Shown one piece after another: positions 16,749 to 24,655 of a stretch of 64,000 nt of DNA. The position numbers and the translations under genes were made by a program. The notes under the pieces are model-generated. The model was not told where the DNA came from and did no database searches. It worked only from the letters and a program-made list of their open reading frames with translations. The stretch comes from Chryseobacterium sp. JM1 (GTDB lineage: Bacteria; Bacteroidota; Bacteroidia; Flavobacteriales; Weeksellaceae): contig NZ_JPRN01000002.1 of the NCBI RefSeq assembly GCF_000737715.1, positions 62,001 to 126,000 of the forward strand, written 5' to 3'. How positions within the stretch are numbered: the stretch's first letter is position 1; every line of letters begins with the position of its first letter.

Positions 16749-17714
16749 CTACTTTTTATCCAAAATATTTTTCAAGAGAGGTGCTAATTTCTTTGAAAGG
16801 ATTTTTGAGCCCTTTTCATTTAAATGTCCGTAATCCCATCGGTTTTCATACTGATAAAATTCAGGATATTCTTCGGGATTGACAAGACTTATGACTGGCA
16901 CTTTGAATGCATTTTGATAGGCCAGAAGCTTTTTCGCATCAGGTTCCGCAGGACCTGGAATCAACATGATCAGTTCAATATTTCTTTTTTTACACTGATC
17001 GGCAAGTTCATTGATTTTTTCAACCAAAGCTTTATTGGGATTGTGTTTTTCATGATCTGCATGATAACGGTCCAATCTGTCTTTAATAACGTTCTTCAGT
17101 GTCTTTTCCTCCGTTCTTGGAACCTTACTGTATTCCAGTGGTGAAAATCCCTGATTTTTATAGACAAAACTATTATAATTCTCTGTAACCGCTTTTTCAT
17201 CGCAGTGCTTATTAAAACGAAAAACATTCAGAACAAATGAAGCCCACGACAGACCTACCTGTTTATAATTACCATTGTCTATCTGGAAGTGTGTTGCAAA
17301 CAAGGTATTTTCATAATTAAAAGCACCAAAACTCCGTTCTGTTTTCAGATTCAGCCTGGTGATATTGATTTTATCCTGAAGTTCAAGAACAATATATTTC
17401 GGTTGGAAAGAAGGGTCTTCAAGTACGGATGCAAGGGTTTGGAAGTTTTCCAGATTGAAACTTGCATTGGCTCCCAGATTGTACGATTTTAAACCGGGAA
17501 TATGCCCATCAATCAGCTGACAGTCGATCTGGTTATTGATCTTTGAGCTGCCGATGAAATAAAGATTGTATTCCGGATGTTTTTTTAAATATTCTTTTTT
17601 CGCGTTTAAAAACGGATAGGAATAATTGCTGTTCGGGCTCAGCGCAAGCTTGATCAGGCCAATACCAAACATTACGGCTACAAACAGAGACAATATGGAA
17701 AGAAATCTTTTCAT
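16749..17714 (-). CDS. SGNH-like membrane-anchored protein, partner of second MBOAT
   Basis: The 321-residue protein has an N-terminal anchor (residues 5-25) and a periplasmic domain. LYFIGSSKINNQID puts a Ser at 56-57 in the GDS-like position, and WDYGHLNEKGS near the C terminus gives Asp294 and His297, the SGNH catalytic pair. The gene starts one base before the MBOAT stop context ends, so the two are tightly coupled. It resembles the protein at 9927 in plan (anchor, GxS near 50, DxxH near the end, about 300 residues), but the intervening sequence is unrelated by eye. Likely role: the periplasmic half of an MBOAT acyl-transfer system acting on the exported polysaccharide. Confidence 0.75.
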   Translation of the reverse strand: MKRFLSILSLFVAVMFGIGLIKLALSPNSNYSYPFLNAKKEYLKKHPEYNLYFIGSSKINNQIDCQLIDGHIPGLKSYNLGANASFNLENFQTLASVLEDPSFQPKYIVLELQDKINITRLNLKTERSFGAFNYENTLFATHFQIDNGNYKQVGLSWASFVLNVFRFNKHCDEKAVTENYNSFVYKNQGFSPLEYSKVPRTEEKTLKNVIKDRLDRYHADHEKHNPNKALVEKINELADQCKKRNIELIMLIPGPAEPDAKKLLAYQNAFKVPVISLVNPEEYPEFYQYENRWDYGHLNEKGSKILSKKLAPLLKNILDKK

Positions 17715-19148
17715 TTAAAACTGAAAATATATAAATTCATTACTCCCGAAATTCGCAAAATTCAGGATAAGATAGGCTACCACAATATAGATAACTGCCT
17801 GTATCCACCATTTCCTTTCCTGAATTTTCAATCCGTAATCATGGGTACGGTTCATCCATTCCATTCCCAGCATGAAAATAATCAATCCTGCTAAGACTGG
17901 GTGAAATGCTGTGGGAAATGAAAATAAACTTTTGCTGAAAATTCCTTTGATATATCCTATTGCATCCGAAACACTCGCTGCACGGAAAAAAATCCAGGCA
18001 AAACAGGTCAGTGCAAAAGTGAGCAGAATGCTGAAAACTTCTCTGAACGAAGGAATGATTTTCCCCATCGCTACGACTTCCAGATGATGTCTGTTTTTTT
18101 CAGCAATCAGCAATGGAAGGAAAAACACAGCGTTCAGACCGCCCCAAATGATGAAAGTCCAGTTGGCACCATGCCAGAAACCGCTTACAAGGAAGATGAT
18201 AAAAGTATTCCTGATCTTCATCCACAATCCGCCCTTGCTTCCTCCTAAAGGGATATACAGATAATCTCTGAACCATGAAGAAAGTGAAATATGCCATCTT
18301 CTCCAGAACTCCGCAATGTCTCTTGAAAAATACGGATAGGAAAAGTTTTTTAATAATTCGATACCAAATAATCTGGATGTTCCCAACGCAATGTCGGAAT
18401 ATCCTGAGAAATCCCCATAAATCTGGAATGCAAAAAGAATAGCTCCCAGCATAAGATTGCTGGCACTTTCCGTATGGTAATTGGTGAATATTTCATTGAC
18501 GATCGGGGCACAGTTGTCGGCAATCACCATCTTTTTAAAGAATCCCCAAAGGATCTGCGCCATTCCGTCTTTTGCTTTTTCATAATCAAAAGATCTTTTA
18601 AACTGGATCTGCGGAAGAAGGTGGGTTGCCCTTTCAATAGGCCCTGCAACCAATAACGGAAAATAGCTCACAAAAACGGCATAATCTACATAGTTTCTCT
18701 CTGCAGGAATTCTTTTTTTATACACATCGATAACGTAAGACAATCCGTGGAACGTATAGAATGAAATACCCACCGGCAAAATTACTTTCAGCAACCACAT
18801 ATTGACCCCAAACCCGAATGTTTTCAATAATTCAGCAAAATTCTCGATGAAGAAATTGTAATATTTAAAGAAACCCAGAAATCCGAGATTGATCCCGATA
18901 CTTAAAACAAGCCAGAAAGTAGCCTGCCTTTTCGTTTTACTGTTTTCAATCTGAATCCCTGAAAAATAATCCAGCAAAATGGAAAACACGAGAAGAAACA
19001 GAAAGCGCCAGTCCCAACAGCCGTAAAAGTAAAAACTGGCTGCCAGCAAAAGCATATTCTGGAATTTATAGTTCTTATTAAATACACACCAGTATAAAAT
19101 AAAAATGATGGGTAGAAAAATGAGAAAGGCAATAGAATTAAAGAGCAT
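17715..19148 (-). CDS. MBOAT family membrane O-acyltransferase, AlgI-like
   Basis: This 477-residue polytopic protein carries the complete AlgI-type pattern: YFYGCWDWRF, ILPVGISFYTFHGLSYVID near 123-141, QIYGDFSGYSDIALG near 242-256, WRRWHISLSSWFRDYLYIPLGGS from His286, and the catalytic His326 in GFWHGANW. AlgI-like proteins acetylate exported polymers. The pairing with the adjacent SGNH-like gene gives a complete acyl-transfer unit. It is the standard type, unlike the divergent MBOAT at 10843. It follows a methyltransferase gene by 31 bases and probably shares its transcript. Confidence 0.93.
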   Translation of the reverse strand: MLFNSIAFLIFLPIIFILYWCVFNKNYKFQNMLLLAASFYFYGCWDWRFLFLLVFSILLDYFSGIQIENSKTKRQATFWLVLSIGINLGFLGFFKYYNFFIENFAELLKTFGFGVNMWLLKVILPVGISFYTFHGLSYVIDVYKKRIPAERNYVDYAVFVSYFPLLVAGPIERATHLLPQIQFKRSFDYEKAKDGMAQILWGFFKKMVIADNCAPIVNEIFTNYHTESASNLMLGAILFAFQIYGDFSGYSDIALGTSRLFGIELLKNFSYPYFSRDIAEFWRRWHISLSSWFRDYLYIPLGGSKGGLWMKIRNTFIIFLVSGFWHGANWTFIIWGGLNAVFFLPLLIAEKNRHHLEVVAMGKIIPSFREVFSILLTFALTCFAWIFFRAASVSDAIGYIKGIFSKSLFSFPTAFHPVLAGLIIFMLGMEWMNRTHDYGLKIQERKWWIQAVIYIVVAYLILNFANFGSNEFIYFQF

Positions 19149-19179
19149 AGAGTTTTCTTTAATGTAATAAGTACAGAAA

Positions 19180-19950
19180 TTACTTTATAAAAACTCCAAT
19201 GTATTTTCCTTCATACTCCACTACTGTTGTTTCTATAGTATTTTTTTCACAGAAATCCTGATAAGCGGAATTATCACCAATATCGTCACTGATGAATACG
19301 CCTCCTTTTTTCAGATGTTTGTACAGCTCATTGTATGCCCACATCCTTCCATTGTAGCTCTTATCCGAATCATAATGCAGAACATCAAAAACTGAATTTT
19401 CAGCAAAAATCTTCGGCAAAGATTCTTTATCCGCAAAACGGAATAATTTCCAATTGGGTTTCAGACTTTCCGGCACTACATAACCTACATACTGATCACC
19501 GTCCTGTGCCAGATATGGCATATCTGAACTGTACAGCGTTCCGTTTCTTTTTGCCAGAGACAACAGGGAAGCCAGGGAAGACCATCCGTATGCCACACCG
19601 GTTTCCACCACGTTCTGTGCATTGGTAAATTCACATGCATAATACATCAGTTCCAGTGCTCCGGGACCGCCCATTTTTACAGGACATGCTTTTTCCTTTT
19701 GTTCAGAAGTTTTCAGAACATCTGCATAGTCCTTTCGGAACTCCTCTATTTCAAGGCCAAACAGCTTTGAAACGGCTTCTTTTTGGGAAACAGACCTTGC
19801 TGCAGCCCATGATTTGGTTTTATCTTTACCTTTAAAAGAATTGCTTCTGTTTATTGTATTTTTGATAATTTTCCGGCCCAATTCCGGATAGAGATCGGGC
19901 CTTTTCAGATATCCGATAAAAGTTTTGAGAACTCTTGCTATTTCACTCAC
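19180..19950 (-). CDS. class I SAM-dependent methyltransferase, Methyltransf_24-like
   Basis: The 256-residue protein has VVETGVAYGWSSLASL near residues 112-127 as its SAM-binding loop, LYSSDMP as the acidic end of strand two, and DVLHYDSDKSYNGR followed by LKKGGVFISDDIGDN toward the end. The HYDxDKSY arrangement is typical of the Methyltransf_24/TylF-like group that methylates sugars or small molecules, often with a metal ion. The start is a GTG at 19950; no ATG occurs before residue 90 or so, and a promoter box lies 20 bases upstream. As first gene of the minus-strand run it probably O-methylates a sugar of the local glycan; the target is not known. Confidence 0.82.
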   Translation of the reverse strand: MSEIARVLKTFIGYLKRPDLYPELGRKIIKNTINRSNSFKGKDKTKSWAAARSVSQKEAVSKLFGLEIEEFRKDYADVLKTSEQKEKACPVKMGGPGALELMYYACEFTNAQNVVETGVAYGWSSLASLLSLAKRNGTLYSSDMPYLAQDGDQYVGYVVPESLKPNWKLFRFADKESLPKIFAENSVFDVLHYDSDKSYNGRMWAYNELYKHLKKGGVFISDDIGDNSAYQDFCEKNTIETTVVEYEGKYIGVFIK

Positions 19951-19969
19951 TGTGTTAAAGTTTAGTCCA

Positions 19970-19977
19970 CAAAAATA
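19970..19977 (-). promoter_or_regulatory. -7 promoter box of the minus-strand glycan operon
   Basis: On the minus strand this reads TATTTTTG, a full TAnnTTTG match. It lies 20 bases upstream of the GTG start at 19950 and faces away from a second box at 20004-20011, giving a compact divergent promoter region. Confidence 0.55.
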
Positions 19978-20003
19978 ATTATTTTTCTGTAATGTTTAAT
20001 TTT

Positions 20004-20011
20004 TATCTTTG
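20004..20011 (+). promoter_or_regulatory. -7 promoter box for the glycosyltransferase at 20047
   Basis: TATCTTTG matches TAnnTTTG. Its last base is the G of an in-frame GTG that could otherwise be taken as the start, so that GTG cannot be translated from this promoter. The ATG at 20047 is therefore preferred, with a leader of about 30 bases. Confidence 0.55.
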
Positions 20012-20046
20012 TGAAAATTTATTTATCAAAAACACCAAGATGTCCA

Positions 20047-20889
20047 ATGAAGTTTTCTATCCTGATTGCCAATTACAATAATGGTAAATTTTTCAAGACC
20101 TGTTACGATTCCATTATTGCGCAAACTTATGATAACTGGGAAGCTGTCATTCTGGATGATTCCTCTACCGACGATTCTTTGGAAGTCATCAAAAAGATCA
20201 TAGGAAATGATTCTCGCTTCAAACTGTATGAGAACGCAGAAAACAGCGGTGTAGGAGTTACAAAAAGTAAACTTATTGAGTTCTCAACCGGAGACATCTG
20301 CGGTTTTGTAGATCCTGATGATGCCATTACACCCAACGCGTTGCTTTCAAGCGTTGAGATTTTCACAAAAAATAAAGAAGTAGTCCTTACCTATTCTAAA
20401 TTCGTAAAATGTGACGAAAACCTTGATCCGATAGAAATTCCCAAGTTGACGATGAGTGTTCCGAACCATGATCCATATTTTTTTAATTGTCCGGTTCATA
20501 TTGTTCACTTTGTCAGCTTCAGAAAAAGTGTTTATGAGCAGACGGAAAAGATCAATACCGTGATGAAAATTGCCGAAGATCAGGATCTGTACTTAAAGAT
20601 GTACGAAAAAGGAAAAGTACAGTTTATCAATGAAGCCAACTATCTTTACAGAACCCATTCCGGAGGGATTTCTCAGAATGATAACAGACCGAAGTCCCGC
20701 GAGTATTTTGCAAAGGTGATTTTCAATGCCATGCATCGGAGAAATCTTAAAACAGTCAATGGTAAGCCTGTTCCGAATGAATATAACAACTCAGCCGAAA
20801 TTTATAGTTTATTGGAATATCAAAGCTCCATAAGTTTTAGAATAAAGAAAAAGCTAAAAATATTTGCACAACAAATCTTTAGTTCATGA
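20047..20889 (+). CDS. family 2 glycosyltransferase
   Basis: With the ATG at 20047 the protein has 280 residues and starts MKFSILIANYNNGKFF, the usual first strand of GT2. DDSSTDDSLEV comes next, then NSGVGVTKSKLIE, and the metal motif reads FVDPDDAITPN, so a Pro replaces the middle Ala of the common DADD. RTHSGGISQ near the end is a conserved feature of the family. It is not part of the four-copy array at 4658-9752. Its stop overlaps the next start (ATGA), so it is co-translated with a GT4 enzyme. Role: transfer of one sugar in glycan assembly, donor unknown. Confidence 0.87.
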   Translation: MKFSILIANYNNGKFFKTCYDSIIAQTYDNWEAVILDDSSTDDSLEVIKKIIGNDSRFKLYENAENSGVGVTKSKLIEFSTGDICGFVDPDDAITPNALLSSVEIFTKNKEVVLTYSKFVKCDENLDPIEIPKLTMSVPNHDPYFFNCPVHIVHFVSFRKSVYEQTEKINTVMKIAEDQDLYLKMYEKGKVQFINEANYLYRTHSGGISQNDNRPKSREYFAKVIFNAMHRRNLKTVNGKPVPNEYNNSAEIYSLLEYQSSISFRIKKKLKIFAQQIFSS

Positions 20890-22049
20890 TGAAGAATAAT
20901 AAAATCAAGGTCCTTTTCAGACACCGTTCCATGGAGATGGGCGGCGTGGAAAAAGTGATTCTCAGTATCCTCAATAATCTCAATCCTGAAAAATTTGATA
21001 TCACAGTCTGCCTGAATCTGAACCAGGGCGAACTGAGAGATGAATTTCCCAAACATGTTAAAAAAGTATACATCACGGATGGCAAAGAAGATTTTTCTAA
21101 AAATCCGCTGATCCATAAACTGCAGCTGTTCCGAAGAAGGCTGAAGCTTTCCCGTTCTCAGAAAGATCATAAGATTTCTGACCGTCTTTTAGGAAATAAA
21201 AAATTCGATATCGAGATCGCCCCCAGTTATTCTACATTTTCATCTGTTATCAATTCAAGCAACGCTGCTTCCAGAAAACTGGGCTGGTTTCACTCTGAAA
21301 TCAATGTCCCTAAATTACAGCCACTGGTTCCTGATATCCTTAAAAACTTCCCGCAATTCGATCATATGATTTACTGTTCTCAGAAGATCAAAGATATGAT
21401 GCATTTGTATTACCCGGATTTGAAATATCCGCACGAAAGTGTAGTAATCAACGCTATTCCTATTGACGAAATCAAAAGAAAAGCGGAAGAAAAAATAGAA
21501 ACTCTTCCCGAAGGACCTCTTTTTGTTTCTGTGGGACGTCTTCACGACAGAAAAGGCTATCATAAACTGATTGATGCCCACAAAAAACTGATCGATGAAG
21601 GTTTCCATCATACGATTATGATTTTAGGAAGCGGCGAAGAACAGAAAAACCTTACCGAACAAATCCGTCATAACAATGTTCAGGAGACTTTTATTCTAGC
21701 AGGTAACAAAATGAACCCCTATCCGTATGTTAAAAATGCAGATTATTTCATTCTTCCTTCTGAATCTGAGGCCTGGCCCCTGGTCATTGCTGAAGCATTA
21801 ATCCTTCAGAAGCCTATTATTGCTACCGATACAGGAGATGTCGCGATGATGATCAAAGACCGTGAAACCGGCTACCTTATCAATTATGAAACGGAGGAAA
21901 TGTATTATGCTATGAAGACTTTTCTAACGGATCCTGAGCTGACTGCCAGAATCAGAAAAAACCTGGAAACCATAGAGGACCAGTTTGACAATCAGAAAAT
22001 TTTTGATGCAGTAGAAGGAATTCTTGAAGACCTTTACCAAAAGAATTAA
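20886..22049 (+). CDS. family 4 glycosyltransferase
   Basis: This 387-residue protein has the GT-B fold of family GT4. MEMGGVEKVILSIL near residues 16-29 is the glycine-rich N-terminal acceptor loop, LFVSVGRLHDRKGYHKLIDA near 215-234 starts the C-terminal domain, and PSESEAWPLVIAEAL near 297-311 is the EX7E donor site. It relates closely to the GT4 gene at 24655 (shared RKGY or QKGY and DxHKKLIDEG stretches). It is coupled by ATGA overlap to the GT2 gene before it. Its stop shares a TTAA palindrome with the stop of the convergent SDR gene, with no terminator between them. Confidence 0.9.
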   Translation: MMKNNKIKVLFRHRSMEMGGVEKVILSILNNLNPEKFDITVCLNLNQGELRDEFPKHVKKVYITDGKEDFSKNPLIHKLQLFRRRLKLSRSQKDHKISDRLLGNKKFDIEIAPSYSTFSSVINSSNAASRKLGWFHSEINVPKLQPLVPDILKNFPQFDHMIYCSQKIKDMMHLYYPDLKYPHESVVINAIPIDEIKRKAEEKIETLPEGPLFVSVGRLHDRKGYHKLIDAHKKLIDEGFHHTIMILGSGEEQKNLTEQIRHNNVQETFILAGNKMNPYPYVKNADYFILPSESEAWPLVIAEALILQKPIIATDTGDVAMMIKDRETGYLINYETEEMYYAMKTFLTDPELTARIRKNLETIEDQFDNQKIFDAVEGILEDLYQKN

Positions 22050-22804
22050 TGAGCGGAATATCCTCCGTCTACCACAAGATTAGATCCTGTAATCCACTTT
22101 GCTCCATCTGAAAGCAGGAAAATACAGGCATTGGCGACATCTTCAGGCTGCCCTATTCCGAGTGGATGTTTTTTAAGGATTTCTTCGGCAGCTTCTTCTC
22201 CAATGTTTTCGAACATTTTTTCCAGTATGGGTGTATTGACCATAGCCGGACTCACACTGTTAACCCTGATGCCACTTCTTGAAAGTTCCATCGCCAGAGA
22301 ACGTGCACCTGAAATTACAGCTCCTTTACTCGCTGAATAAGCTGTTTTTCCTATTTCGCCCACCATTCCTGCCACTGAGGAAATGAAGACAAAACTAGAG
22401 TTTTCGGTTTTATATTTTTTAAGGGATAAAATCTTGGCAATTTCAAAACCGGAGATCACATTGACGGCGAAAATATCGTTGTATAATTGAGGAGTATGCT
22501 TTTTCAAGGGTAGCGTTTTTTCAATGCCTGCGCAGTGAATAAACCCTGAGATTTTCCCTAAAACAGGCACTTTTTCTGCAATCAGCTCTTCAAGGTTTTC
22601 TGCCGTGGTGATATCTGCAATAATGGTTTCTGCCTTGGTATCAGGATTCAGCATAGAAACTGTTTTCTGAAGCTCTTCTCCGTTTCTTGCGATAAGAATA
22701 AGACTAGCTCCACTCCTGCTGCATTCTACAGAACAGCTTCTCCCGATGCCGGAAGAAGCCCCTGTAATAAGAATTATTTTATCTTTTAAAGAAAACTGAT
22801 TCAT
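22046..22804 (-). CDS. short-chain dehydrogenase/reductase, FabG-like
   Basis: The 252-residue protein has all SDR motifs: ITGASSGIGRS at 13-23 for NAD(P) binding, CAG at 91-93, the Ser in FISSVAG near 142-143, and YSASK at 156-160 for catalysis. The C terminus (GSNLVVDGGYSAH) is of the FabG/3-oxoacyl reductase type. With the ACP gene abutting (the SDR start shares a base with the ACP stop) and KASIII beyond, the likely reaction is reduction of a 3-oxoacyl-ACP to a 3-hydroxyacyl-ACP. In a glycan locus this could supply a hydroxyacyl group for N- or O-acylation of a sugar. That use is inferred from neighbours. Confidence 0.9.
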   Translation of the reverse strand: MNQFSLKDKIILITGASSGIGRSCSVECSRSGASLILIARNGEELQKTVSMLNPDTKAETIIADITTAENLEELIAEKVPVLGKISGFIHCAGIEKTLPLKKHTPQLYNDIFAVNVISGFEIAKILSLKKYKTENSSFVFISSVAGMVGEIGKTAYSASKGAVISGARSLAMELSRSGIRVNSVSPAMVNTPILEKMFENIGEEAAEEILKKHPLGIGQPEDVANACIFLLSDGAKWITGSNLVVDGGYSAH

Positions 22805-23037
22805 TAATCCTCGAAGTTTTCTTTACCAATTACATTCATAAGATCAGAAACGGTTTCTACATCTTTAAAGTGCCTTGTATCAACTTTCTTATCAAAATTT
22901 TCATCAACAAATGCAATCACTGAAAGCAGACTGATGGAGTCATAGCTTTCCAGACTCTTTAAATTGGTGTCCACTGTAAGCGTTTCATCTTCTTCTAATT
23001 CTTCCTGTAATTTCTCTAAAAAAACGGATGTCTTCAT
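22804..23037 (-). CDS. acyl carrier protein, KASIII-associated
   Basis: This 77-residue carrier protein has LKSLESYDSISLLSVIAFV, with Ser34 as the probable phosphopantetheine attachment site. It carries Tyr-Asp-Ser-Ile-Ser where housekeeping ACP has Asp-Ser-Leu-Asp, so it is a specialised carrier. It differs clearly from the ACP at 12638, meaning that the locus has two dedicated carriers. It sits between KASIII and SDR genes with short spacings and is probably the substrate shuttle for both. Confidence 0.9.
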   Translation of the reverse strand: MKTSVFLEKLQEELEEDETLTVDTNLKSLESYDSISLLSVIAFVDENFDKKVDTRHFKDVETVSDLMNVIGKENFED

Positions 23038-23067
23038 ATATCTTTTATTTTATGGCTTTTATACTTT

Positions 23068-24042
23068 TTAAATGTCCAGTACGGTTGCTCCCCATGAATA
23101 TCCTACTCCAAAACCTGCCATTAATACACGGTCTCCTTTTTTCAGCATTCCCTGATCCAGCATATTCTTCAACGCAATTGGAATGGTTGCAGATACCGTA
23201 TTTCCTGTGTTTTCCATATCAATATAAAACTTTTCTGCCGGAATTTTAATCTTTTTCCTTAAATAATTCAGCATAAAAGAATTAGCCTGATGAAACACAA
23301 AATGATCAATATCTTCCATGGTCAACCCATTCTTTTCCAGAGTTTCTTTTACCAGCCCCGGAATATTTTCAATCGTGAAATTAAAAATTTCAGGTCCGTT
23401 CATGTACAGATTTTCAGGCTCAAACTCATTGTCAGGATTCAGTTCAAAATCCGTTTTGAAAGCTCCCTTCTTTACAATAAGATTCTCTGCACCACTTCCG
23501 TCTGTTCCCAGACTGAATTGAAAGTCCTTTGCATTTTCATCTTTCTCTATAATCACAGAGGCTGATGCATCCCCAAATATACTTCGGTTGGCTTTATCTT
23601 TCGGGTTGATATGCTTCGAATACGTTTCTGAGGTGATCAGTAAAATACTCTTCGCAATCCCGGACATGATTAATCCTTTAGCAAAAGCCAGTCCATAAAT
23701 AAATCCAGAACATCCCAAATTAAAATCTGTAGCTCCTATATTCCTTCTGAGCCCCAACCGGTCCTGAAGAATACAGGCCGTCGTAGGAAGGAAATAATCC
23801 GGACTTTGGGTACAGAACAGAATAAAATCTACTTTGTTCCTGTCGTAATTTTCGAAAAGCTTTTCGGAGGACTTTACGGCAAGCTCCAGTACGGTCTCGC
23901 TGTCTGAGGAAATATGGCGCTGTTTAATCCCTATTTTCTCGTGAATTCTATCGGAGCTCCATTCCGGAAATTCTTTTTCAAGATCCTCATTGGTGAGAAC
24001 ATGGCCCGGCAAATAATATTCTATTTTGGAAACTTTTATCAT
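23068..24042 (-). CDS. 3-oxoacyl-ACP synthase III (KASIII/FabH) family protein
   Basis: At 324 residues this matches FabH length and carries the full catalytic triad: Cys111 in NLGCSGFIYGL, His251 in FHQANSFML and Asn281 in NTGNTVSATIPIAL. FabH-type enzymes condense an acyl-CoA with malonyl-ACP to give a 3-oxoacyl-ACP. A housekeeping fabH would normally lie with plsX, rpmF or other lipid genes. Here it begins a three-gene cassette with ACP and a reductase inside a glycan locus, so a specialised short chain (for example 3-hydroxybutyryl) is more likely than membrane lipid. PSSM-level comparison would be needed to separate it from aromatic or branched-chain starters. Confidence 0.9.
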   Translation of the reverse strand: MIKVSKIEYYLPGHVLTNEDLEKEFPEWSSDRIHEKIGIKQRHISSDSETVLELAVKSSEKLFENYDRNKVDFILFCTQSPDYFLPTTACILQDRLGLRRNIGATDFNLGCSGFIYGLAFAKGLIMSGIAKSILLITSETYSKHINPKDKANRSIFGDASASVIIEKDENAKDFQFSLGTDGSGAENLIVKKGAFKTDFELNPDNEFEPENLYMNGPEIFNFTIENIPGLVKETLEKNGLTMEDIDHFVFHQANSFMLNYLRKKIKIPAEKFYIDMENTGNTVSATIPIALKNMLDQGMLKKGDRVLMAGFGVGYSWGATVLDI

Positions 24043-24091
24043 AGAAATTCTTTTTCTTTGTAAAAGTAAAACAAAAAAGCAGATTACTCAA

Positions 24092-24655
24092 ATGATGATT
24101 TTCCTATTCCGGATTATATTAAAAATCCACACTACTTATCAGCTGATGATACAAAAAATCTACCTTAAAGTCAATATTGCAAAAGGATTGAAAGTAGGAA
24201 AAAATGTACGTTTCGTAGATGTTCCTGAATTCGGAACGGAACCTTTTTTAATTGAAATAGGTGACGAAACTACCTTTTCAAATAATGTGAGATTTATTAA
24301 TCATGACGGAGGCTATAATGCCCTACATTTCTTTGAAAAATATAAAGATGTAAGAGCATTCGGAAGAATAAAAATTGGCAAACAATGCTTAATCGGGGCA
24401 GATACTACGATTATGCTGGGCGTGGAAATGGGTAATAACTGTGTTTTAGGAGCAGGATCTATCCTGACGACTTCTATGCCTGCGGGCAGTGTTTTTGCCG
24501 GTGTTCCTGCCAAATTCATCTGTACCATTGAGGAATATGGAGACAAAGCCCTTAAAAATAATGTCATGTATCCACGGGAACTTGAATTAGATCGTCCAAA
24601 ATTAGAAGCGTATATCAAAGAACACCTTCCACACAGTTATAAACCTGTAAGATAA
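24092..24655 (+). CDS. hexapeptide-repeat acyltransferase (left-handed beta-helix)
   Basis: With the ATG at 24092 the protein has 187 residues. A longer in-frame start at 24026 exists but would overlap the divergent KASIII gene and adds residues unlike the family. The C-terminal half shows the hexapeptide pattern: IEIGDETTFSNNV, IKIGKQCLIGADTTIMLGVEMGNNCVLGAGS, and the terminal AGVPAKFI motif. The family acetylates or acylates sugars and other small molecules as trimers. The stop overlaps the start of the following GT4 gene (TAATG), so the two are coupled. In this locus it may transfer the hydroxyacyl unit made by the KASIII/ACP/SDR cassette or a simple acetyl group. Confidence 0.85.
   Translation: MMIFLFRIILKIHTTYQLMIQKIYLKVNIAKGLKVGKNVRFVDVPEFGTEPFLIEIGDETTFSNNVRFINHDGGYNALHFFEKYKDVRAFGRIKIGKQCLIGADTTIMLGVEMGNNCVLGAGSILTTSMPAGSVFAGVPAKFICTIEEYGDKALKNNVMYPRELELDRPKLEAYIKEHLPHSYKPVR

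Noticed and set aside
20011..20046. GTG start for the glycosyltransferase at 20047
   Set aside because: The G of the GTG is the last base of the -7 promoter box, so it cannot be well inside the mRNA.
24026..24091. Longer start for the hexapeptide acyltransferase
   Set aside because: It would overlap the divergent KASIII coding region and adds sequence unlike the family.
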